Positions 61,701 through 64,000 of a stretch of DNA of 64,000 nucleotides are shown here, in pieces. Position numbers and translations under genes: made by a program. Origin of the DNA: Aphelocoma coerulescens (Eukaryota > Chordata > Aves > Passeriformes > Corvidae). Below the pieces are notes generated by a model. The model was given only the letters and a program-made list of their open reading frames with translations. It was not told where the DNA came from and did no database searches. The stretch's first letter is position 1, and the number at the start of each line of letters is the position of its first letter. The DNA is taken from the NCBI RefSeq assembly GCF_041296385.1, contig NC_091013.1:32435001-32499000 (forward strand). Direction: 5' to 3'.

Positions 61701-62318
61701 ATGTGGTAATGCATGAGCATACACATTGTGTGAGCCAATAATTTCATTTTATCTGAATGAGAAGAAAGAAACAGTGCCATAGCTGGAGAAATAACAGTTT
61801 TGACTTCTGATTTTCCTCAATGACACATATATTGAAAGAAATATCCAACAGACCCATCTTCATAAAAGTGTACAACAGATTGTGTTTGTTGCCTCTCTTG
61901 GACTTGTTTTCTATTTCTTCCCATTTCCAGATGGGTTTTTTTGATCCATGGAGGAAAAGGAGAAAAGTGTCTGTAACTTCAGTGCTTCTGAATACATTCA
62001 TTTCTGTAGTGTAAGCTGATTGAAGGTAGCAAATAAATCCATCCAAAGGAATGGAAACATGAGGTTCCCATCTCACCTTGAAGTGAGGATCCTCTAAAAC
62101 AGCCTTAAATATGCAGCCCTATTTAGATGTGAGGATGATGGAACTTACAGAAGACAGCCCAAACAAACAAGAATTTTATTCCATATTAGAGAACAGGAGT
62201 GTATAATGAAGGATATTACATTAAATACTCACATGTAACCTCGAAACCTACTTAAGTCGTTGTTTGGCTTCTCACATTCAATTACACTTGTGAACTTCAA
62301 GGGGTCAAATTCTGAGTC
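13081..62318 (-). CDS. ATP10A: ATP10A, class V P4-ATPase phospholipid flippase (5'-partial, 19 coding exons)
   Basis: This spans the whole visible coding region; each exon is listed separately. Joined, the exons give 1302 residues plus stop with no frameshift. Family motifs appear in order: M4 PISL, phosphorylated Asp in DKTGT (about residue 210 of the fragment), ESPDEAA and KGAD in the N domain, [18 protein letters not shown], then M5-M10. Known family role: P4-ATPases of this class move phospholipid from the outer to the cytosolic leaflet, with CDC50A/TMEM30A as partner, and mammalian ATP10A acts at the plasma membrane with phosphatidylcholine preference. I assign ATP10A rather than ATP10B or ATP10D because the N domain ([19 protein letters not shown]) and C-tail (FSLLKWI, GTVLQ) match ATP10A as I recall it. 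From memory the human gene has 21 coding exons and 1499 residues, so the first two exons should lie past the right edge. All inspected introns are GT-AG. Confidence 0.95.
13787..14478 (-). other. ATP10A: ATP10A intron before last coding exon (692 bp)
   Basis: GT-AG intron with donor gtactg and acceptor tcctcttgcag. No repeat or nested gene recognised. Confidence 0.85.
14479..14666 (-). CDS. ATP10A: ATP10A window exon 18 (M9-M10)
   Basis: Encodes about residues 1006-1067: [60 protein letters not shown] and LP. It contains M9, the PPSNPYW exoplasmic loop and M10. The acceptor is ctgttctag and the donor is gcccag|gtactg, whose second half departs from consensus. It ends two bases into an Arg codon finished by the next exon. 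Confidence 0.93.
14667..15014 (-). other. ATP10A: ATP10A intron between window exons 17 and 18 (348 bp)
   Basis: Short AT-rich intron with donor gtaagg and acceptor ctgttctag. Nothing else seen. Confidence 0.85.
15015..15119 (-). CDS. ATP10A: ATP10A window exon 17 (M7-M8)
   Basis: Encodes about residues 971-1005: [20 protein letters not shown] then [15 protein letters not shown]. The YYDSxVDxFxWGTP exoplasmic loop and the M8 sequence align with human ATP10A as I recall it. The acceptor is ccttattacag and the donor is acttgg|gtaagg. Phase 0 at both ends, 105 nt. Confidence 0.93.
15210..15290 (-). CDS. ATP10A: ATP10A window exon 16 (M7)
   Basis: A short 81-nt exon encoding about residues 944-970: [20 protein letters not shown] then CFFIPYF. 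The [20 protein letters not shown] block is M7. The acceptor is atgatgcag (with a poly-A run just upstream of it on the genomic + strand) and the donor is tatttt|gtaagt. The next intron is only 90 bp. Too short for routine open-frame scans; found by joining the neighbouring exons. Confidence 0.93.
15743..15780. repeat. AT/CA dinucleotide microsatellite
   Basis: Alternating tatata then cacaca sequence in an intron, interrupted and short. Confidence 0.7.
16079..16240 (+). mobile_element. CR1 LINE 3'-end fragment
   Basis: It matches the CR1 tail as I recall it: aggttgctcagaggcattgtgg followed by tggaatctcc, later gatggtctccagagcc, and ending in the typical short direct repeat attctata/attctata. 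It is antisense to ATP10A. Only the last ~160 bp remain, as usual for 5'-truncated bird CR1 copies. Divergence suggests an old insertion. Confidence 0.75.
17410..17610 (-). CDS. ATP10A: ATP10A window exon 15 (M5-M6)
   Basis: Encodes about residues 877-943: [60 protein letters not shown] and KSGQNME. It completes M5, includes M6 ([15 protein letters not shown]), and then the cytosolic GVLDKDVPA loop conserved in flippases. The acceptor is ctgtttcag and the donor is atggag|gtaaaa. Confidence 0.95.
17611..21355 (-). other. ATP10A: ATP10A intron between window exons 14 and 15 (3.7 kb)
   Basis: AT-rich and largely unique. It contains a TG/TA stretch (18820-18862). No nested gene recognised. Confidence 0.8.
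18820..18862. repeat. TG/TA dinucleotide microsatellite
   Basis: Imperfect run of tgtgtg, tatata and cacata dinucleotides, intronic. Confidence 0.7.
21356..21481 (-). CDS. ATP10A: ATP10A window exon 14 (entry to M5)
   Basis: Encodes about residues 835-876: [40 protein letters not shown] and [11 protein letters not shown] and [20 protein letters not shown] mark the transition from P domain to transmembrane M5 in P4-ATPases. The acceptor is cattaaag and the donor is aatgcc|gtaagt. The exon is 126 nt, phase 0 at both ends. Confidence 0.95.
21482..24823 (-). other. ATP10A: ATP10A intron between window exons 13 and 14 (3.3 kb)
   Basis: No repeat family recognised. A minus-strand open stretch at 23346-23690 (114 codons) has fairly ordinary amino-acid composition but no domain and no supporting splice sites, so I treat it as noncoding. 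Confidence 0.75.
24824..24900 (-). CDS. ATP10A: ATP10A window exon 13 (GDGAND hinge motif)
   Basis: A short 77-nt exon encoding about residues 809-834: [20 protein letters not shown] and GQEGMQ. GDGAND is the Mg-coordinating P-domain motif of P-type ATPases, and [10 protein letters not shown] is characteristic of flippases. The acceptor is ttatctttag and the donor is atgcag|gtaatg. The first Gly codon is split with the previous exon; the 3' end is phase 0. Confidence 0.95.
24901..26833 (-). other. ATP10A: ATP10A intron between window exons 12 and 13 (1.9 kb)
   Basis: AT-rich with nothing recognisable besides short open frames. Confidence 0.8.
26834..27155 (-). CDS. ATP10A: ATP10A window exon 12 (P domain)
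   Basis: Encodes about residues 702-808. It starts [17 protein letters not shown], followed by a variable stretch, then [40 protein letters not shown] and [16 protein letters not shown] and MTLAIG are strongly conserved in P4-ATPases. The acceptor is ttttttcag and the donor is ataG|gtaaat, splitting the first Gly codon of GDGAND. The variable stretch after VESKF is the least conserved part of the catalytic core. Confidence 0.95.
27156..28520 (-). other. ATP10A: ATP10A intron between window exons 11 and 12 (1.4 kb)
   Basis: Contains a small 18-bp tandem duplication (27478-27513) and a purine-rich run near 28401-28440 (poly-A with G interruptions). No nested gene. Confidence 0.8.
27478..27513. 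repeat. 18-bp tandem duplication
   Basis: Two adjacent copies of atggtgatgaacaccat plus one variable base. Confidence 0.85.
28521..28705 (-). CDS. ATP10A: ATP10A window exon 11 (P domain, TGDKQET motif)
   Basis: Encodes about residues 640-701: [60 protein letters not shown] and SP. TGDK (28605-28616) is the conserved P-domain motif that contacts ATP phosphates. The acceptor is gtacttag and the donor is tcacca|gtaagc. The near-perfect match to mammalian ATP10A here supports the orthology call. Confidence 0.95.
28706..30903 (-). other. ATP10A: ATP10A intron between window exons 10 and 11 (2.2 kb)
   Basis: Mostly unique AT-rich sequence with a short ttatatg repeat near 30118-30142. No gene or transposon recognised. 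Confidence 0.8.
30904..31030 (-). CDS. ATP10A: ATP10A window exon 10 (N to P domain connector)
   Basis: Encodes about residues 598-639: [20 protein letters not shown], then [20 protein letters not shown] and LL. The acidic, helical LEAESSxENREELL segment precedes the [12 protein letters not shown] motif of the next exon. The acceptor is ttgtaatag and the donor is gctag|gtaatg. The exon is 127 nt and ends one base into the Gly codon of GATGIED. Confidence 0.93.
31200..31303 (-). CDS. ATP10A: ATP10A window exon 9 (N domain)
   Basis: Encodes about residues 563-597: [20 protein letters not shown] then [25 protein letters not shown] is the conserved end of the P4 nucleotide-binding domain. The acceptor is ttatctag and the donor is aaaaga|gtaagt. 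The 104 nt follow a one-base carry-over and end in phase 0. Only a 169-bp intron separates it from the next exon. Confidence 0.93.
32489..32544. repeat. 19-bp direct repeat with CT-rich spacer
   Basis: gcacctcaagagacctact occurs twice, 37 bp apart, around a cactcct-rich spacer. This looks like a local duplication. Confidence 0.8.
34929..34972 (-). mobile_element. Possible decayed CR1 3' tail
   Basis: The + strand sequence from ctcacagaattactgaagct through gggaggggcttaagaagact resembles the reverse complement of a CR1 terminus (the pattern cacagaatcac...gttggaagggacc...agatca). Very short and diverged, so tentative. Confidence 0.35.
36616..37177 (-). CDS. ATP10A: ATP10A window exon 8 (nucleotide-binding domain)
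   Basis: The second-largest coding exon (562 nt), encoding about residues 376-562. It starts [20 protein letters not shown], then a Ser-rich stretch with a run of six serines. The core N domain follows: [18 protein letters not shown] (about 36853-36873), [27 protein letters not shown], and [11 protein letters not shown] (KGAD at 36653-36664). The acceptor is gttcttctcaag and the donor is tcag|gtacac, a weak match to consensus. The sense strand has a G8 run 22-29 nt past the donor. Phase arithmetic with the next exon supports this boundary. Intron read-through would add about 14 residues and then stop. Confidence 0.93.
37621..37700. repeat. Diverged 40-bp tandem duplication
   Basis: Copies 37621-37660 and 37661-37700 share agttta-tgagaatat and aatgttgaaaatatt with a few substitutions. 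Confidence 0.8.
37837..37945. repeat. (TATAT)n pentanucleotide microsatellite
   Basis: About 18 nearly perfect TATAT units followed by a TTA-interrupted end. It yields a spurious Ile/Tyr-repeat frame on the + strand. Likely polymorphic in length. Confidence 0.95.
38743..38937 (-). CDS. ATP10A: ATP10A window exon 7 (N domain start)
   Basis: Encodes about residues 311-375: [20 protein letters not shown], then [20 protein letters not shown] and [12 protein letters not shown]. The FFxALxxCNTVVV block is the conserved P4-ATPase segment entering the nucleotide-binding domain. The acceptor is tgttactag and the donor is cagaag|gtaagg. The exon is 195 nt, phase 0 at both ends. Confidence 0.95.
38938..40406 (-). 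other. ATP10A: ATP10A intron between window exons 6 and 7 (1.5 kb)
   Basis: Unique AT-rich sequence. No repeat or nested gene recognised. Confidence 0.8.
40407..40624 (-). CDS. ATP10A: ATP10A window exon 6 (acidic and basic cytosolic insert)
   Basis: Encodes about residues 238-310: [19 protein letters not shown], then a Ser/Arg-rich stretch ([40 protein letters not shown]) ending FSSPM. This low-complexity loop between the P-site and the N domain is characteristic of class V (ATP10) members and closely matches human ATP10A as I recall it. RRTGS and KRAS are plausible basophilic kinase sites (inference). The acceptor is tactgatag and the donor is ccaatg|gtaagt. The upstream intron is the largest visible, 10.7 kb. 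Confidence 0.95.
41118..41268 (+). mobile_element. MIR-like ancient SINE (tentative)
   Basis: The order of diagnostic words follows the MIR/core-SINE pattern as I recall it: ttattttacacacaaggatg (cf. attttacagatgag), then gaggtacagac, cttgcttaaggtc, cagagtgg, gaacccagattcctgactgc, and a tail gttaaaaccactctgg. Divergence is high, as expected for an amniote-age insertion. Confidence 0.5.
41834..41913. repeat. Exact 40-bp tandem duplication
   Basis: Copies 41834-41873 and 41874-41913, each starting tcactagcatgtaaattaat and ending in aacaaa. They appear identical, so the duplication is recent. Confidence 0.9.
43064..43162. repeat. Purine-rich GGAAGGCA minisatellite
   Basis: About 100 bp of irregular ggaa, ggca and ggcaggaa units with purines on the + strand. 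Spurious Gly/Arg/Gln and Leu/Pro/Ala repeats appear in its frames. Confidence 0.9.
43233..43660. repeat. 428-bp pyrimidine tract: (TTCTC)n - (TCCTC)n - (TTCTC)n
   Basis: The + strand is pure C/T apart from its edges. A TTCTC arm (to about 43330) leads into a TCCTC core (about 43336-43445) and a second TTCTC arm to 43660, with small phase breaks near 43570 and 43620. On the ATP10A sense strand it is polypurine. Long open frames across it, encoding Arg/Glu/Lys or Leu/Ser repeats, are artefacts of the 5-bp period. Confidence 0.97.
51301..51553 (-). CDS. ATP10A: ATP10A window exon 5 (M4 PISL and DKTGT phosphorylation site)
   Basis: Encodes about residues 154-237. It opens with [19 protein letters not shown] (51533-51544) replaces the PEGL of cation pumps and lies on the lipid path in P4-ATPases. 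The catalytic aspartate is in DKTGT (codons 51385-51371), within [15 protein letters not shown]. The exon ends in [15 protein letters not shown]. The acceptor is gtattctag and the donor is aacg|gtgagc. All core catalytic residues visible here are intact, so the gene looks functional. Confidence 0.97.
51554..53150 (-). other. ATP10A: ATP10A intron between window exons 4 and 5 (1.6 kb)
   Basis: The exon-4-proximal third is a CR1 LINE fragment; the rest is AT-rich unique sequence. Confidence 0.85.
52645..53045 (-). mobile_element. CR1 LINE reverse-transcriptase fragment, degenerate
   Basis: On the minus strand it encodes [15 protein letters not shown], the CR1 reverse-transcriptase motif, then after frame breaks the block [20 protein letters not shown] followed by [14 protein letters not shown]. 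This matches the CR1 segment between the RT core and the 3' end. The FADDTKL-type catalytic stretch is replaced by a deletion and frameshift, so it is inactive. It has the same orientation as ATP10A and its edge lies about 105 bp from exon 4. Ends are approximate. Confidence 0.85.
53151..53284 (-). CDS. ATP10A: ATP10A window exon 4 (M3-M4 loop and first half of M4)
   Basis: Encodes about residues 109-153: [20 protein letters not shown], a short exoplasmic loop with GPDGKYLSP, then the M4 start [15 protein letters not shown]. The acceptor is ttctccag and the donor is ttccag|gtaatc. It ends in phase 0 directly before the VLIPISL of the next exon. A CR1 LINE fragment lies just downstream in the following intron. 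Confidence 0.95.
53285..55590 (-). other. ATP10A: ATP10A intron between window exons 3 and 4 (2.3 kb)
   Basis: AT-rich apart from a GC/CpG-rich island at about 54340-54720, listed separately. Confidence 0.85.
54340..54720. other. Small GC- and CpG-rich island inside intron
   Basis: An abrupt change from AT-rich intron to GC-rich DNA with about 17 CpG sites by eye, including ggcgcgcc and ccccgcggg. A + strand open frame (54305-54841, 178 codons) and frames on both strands span it without recognisable domains. It could be an orphan CpG island or alternative promoter, an inserted retrosequence, or chance. No splice or poly(A) evidence decides. Confidence 0.5.
55591..55722 (-). CDS. ATP10A: ATP10A window exon 3 (transmembrane M3)
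   Basis: Encodes about residues 65-108: [20 protein letters not shown] and [10 protein letters not shown], then the hydrophobic M3 segment [23 protein letters not shown] and the KRSKLER basic patch just before M3 are typical of the family. The acceptor is ctctgcag and the donor is attg|gtaagt. Reading past the donor gives KCSLLVET and a stop, so splicing is needed. Confidence 0.95.
55827..55933 (-). CDS. ATP10A: ATP10A window exon 2 (actuator domain)
   Basis: Encodes about residues 29-64: [20 protein letters not shown] followed by [17 protein letters not shown]. The [13 protein letters not shown] block is a P4-ATPase signature in the second half of the actuator domain. The acceptor is tctgtag and the donor is gcag|gtaaga. 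The exon is 107 nt and ends one base into a Gly codon. A 6.3-kb intron separates it from the previous exon, and only 104 bp separates it from the next. Confidence 0.95.
57441..57468. repeat. TA/CA dinucleotide run
   Basis: gtgtatatatacacacacacagag, short and imperfect, intronic. Confidence 0.7.
60135..60152. repeat. (CA)n microsatellite
   Basis: About eight CA units, intronic. Confidence 0.75.
62233..62318 (-). CDS. ATP10A: ATP10A window exon 1 (end of actuator-domain region)
   Basis: Encodes about residues 1-28 of the fragment, including [20 protein letters not shown] and SRFRGY. In P4-ATPases this follows the DGETNLK actuator loop, which is not in the window. The acceptor is ttatttcag on the sense strand and the donor is at|gtgagt. 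The exon is 86 nt, starts in phase 0 and ends with two bases of a split codon that the next exon completes. It is probably exon 3 of the full gene (inferred from the human exon count). Confidence 0.9.
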
Positions 62319-64000
62319 CTGAAATAATAAGAGTGTTCATATTTAGAGCAAAGACTTGAAAATTGTATCCAAAATAACTTTATTTTCTAGTTTTTGTAAT
62401 ATAATAAAGTCCAGGTTTCTTCCAAAGGCAATCAAAGCAAAGGTGCAGACCACTGGCACTGAAAATCAAAGGGACCTGGGAAACAAAACTCCAAAGATGC
62501 CTCCCAAAATCTCCCTTACAAAGATGACCTCTGTTCTGCAAGTGGAAGATGTCAAATGAATTTGGTCTGGAGTGGAAAAATGAAATTTACCTGGCAAATC
62601 TCAAAATATTAAATATTATCATTATACTTTATGCTCAGTGAAGCCACTGAAAATCTAGGACAATATAAGTCAATATACTGCCAATTATGAAAAAGCTAGT
62701 ATGAGCTTTTGAAACATTAGCAAGACTTCTTAATTGCTTTATGCCAACAGAGATAAATTAATCTACTACAGTAAATTACACACATATAGCAGAATAACTT
62801 TTTCTTAATTATCTCTTAAAAACCTTGATTGTCTAGCTCATTATTCTGAAGCTGGTATTGTTGCTGACTATTTAAGTTTACCTGTAGTTAGCACCTTGTT
62901 GTGTTTGAGGAAAAACATCATATCACAGCAGAATTACTTTATTTGGTTAAATAAAAATCAAGGTTCTCCTTTCTTTGCCAGATCAAACTACACATTAAAA
63001 GCACAGATATCTGATCCTAGTGCTGCAGAGAAGGCTGTTTATCTCCATCAATGAGGACTACTTTTATAAAGCTGCTTTGCATACCATTTGAATAAAAGAA
63101 CTAATTGTGAATTATCATGTTATTAAGCTTTCAACAGTGATGGCACTGTTATAATGGTTTTGCTGAGCTGCTGGAGACCCCAACCACCACTTTTTAGAGT
63201 AAACTTGTGAGAATAGTTGACTGAGAATCAGTAACCGAAGGACAGACACAATCTTATTGCCAGTTTCTCTGAAACACACAGGTGTCTGGGATTTTTTGAT
63301 GTTGACTCTACTCAGGTGAAAAAACAGATTTTAAGTAAGAGATAAAAGAAACTAGAGGATATGTCAGCATGAAAACCAATACCCCCCATTTTTCTACCGG
63401 TTACACCTGGAAGAAAGACAGACTTAGACTATATAGGTGACAATTCAAACCACCCACGCCTGACACTTCTGAAAACCTTTTCTGTACTTTGAAGAAACAA
63501 AAGATGATAAAGAGAACTGTGAAAATGGGCTGTCACTTAGAGACAGCTACAGCCCACTGGAAAAATAAAGATTTTCACATGCAGAATTTAGCTTGTAAAC
63601 AAGGAGAGAAAAAAAAACCCAAATGAGTAAAGACATAGGACAACTCTGAGTAGAGACTGCTTTGCTGAGAATCAGACTCCCCAGATTACATCAGGTTGAC
63701 AGTCAAGAACTTGAGCCTTTGTAAGAAATAACACCTGCTCTGCTGCCCGAGAAAATGATCTTTTCCTTCCTTGCCCCAGTATGTTCCTTGGCAGGAGAAA
63801 AAGAATAAAAGGTATAGGAAAAATAATCTATAAACACTCACCACTGTAGCTTAAACTGCATTTATGAATTGGTTGGAATGGGAAACATTTATTTTCTCTT
63901 TATTATAAGGTACTGTATATAATACATTTAATTTAGCACAAATTTTCATTCAATGGTCTTAAAAAAAGAAAAGAAATATATCCTAACATCTTTGAGGAAT
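62319..64000 (-). other. ATP10A: ATP10A intron upstream of window exon 1 (truncated by edge)
   Basis: AT-rich sequence. No further exon with the conserved DGETNLK or M1-M2 sequence is visible, so the preceding exon lies beyond 64000. Confidence 0.75.

Larger units (their letters stand above)
55934..62232 (-). other. ATP10A: ATP10A intron between window exons 1 and 2 (6.3 kb)
   Basis: AT-rich with small CA/TA microsatellites (57441-57468, 60135-60152) and a CTT run near 59461-59478. No transposon family or nested gene recognised. Confidence 0.8.

Overview
The window looks like avian nuclear DNA, probably from a neoavian and possibly a passerine. It holds one recognisable gene, AT-rich introns, fragments of CR1 LINEs (the main bird retrotransposon family), and a long terminal repeat (LTR) of a type familiar from bird genomes. 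There are no bacterial-style genes, rRNA, tRNA or CRISPR arrays that I can support.

Gene: the right four fifths of the window (about 12.5 kb to the right edge) is one minus-strand gene, ATP10A, a class V P4-ATPase phospholipid flippase. I reconstructed 19 coding exons from splice sites and conserved protein. They run from 62318 (5') down to the stop codon at 13081. Every junction keeps frame: 3909 nt, or 1302 residues plus stop. The 5' part (N-terminus, M1-M2 and the DGET actuator loop) lies beyond 64000. The visible part carries M3-M4 with PISL, the phosphorylation site DKTGT, the nucleotide-binding domain, the TGDK and GDGAND hinge motifs, M5-M10 and the cytosolic C-terminal tail.

Layout: 1-12.5 kb is intergenic DNA downstream of ATP10A, with an ERVL-type solo LTR (364-1288), a recent 111/113-bp tandem duplication and a G-rich minisatellite, but no gene I can support. 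The region 12.5-13.08 kb is the 3' UTR with candidate poly(A) signals. From 13.08 to 62.3 kb, exons alternate with introns of 90 bp to 10.7 kb. The largest intron (40625-51300) holds a 428-bp pyrimidine tract next to a purine-rich minisatellite, a MIR-like ancient SINE and a 40-bp tandem duplication. Other introns hold two or three CR1 fragments, a TATAT microsatellite and a small GC/CpG-rich island (54340-54720).

I did not find a previously undescribed biological system. The items most worth checking are the intronic CpG-rich island, the strand-switching polypurine/polypyrimidine block, and a weak splice donor followed by a G-run after the nucleotide-binding-domain exon.
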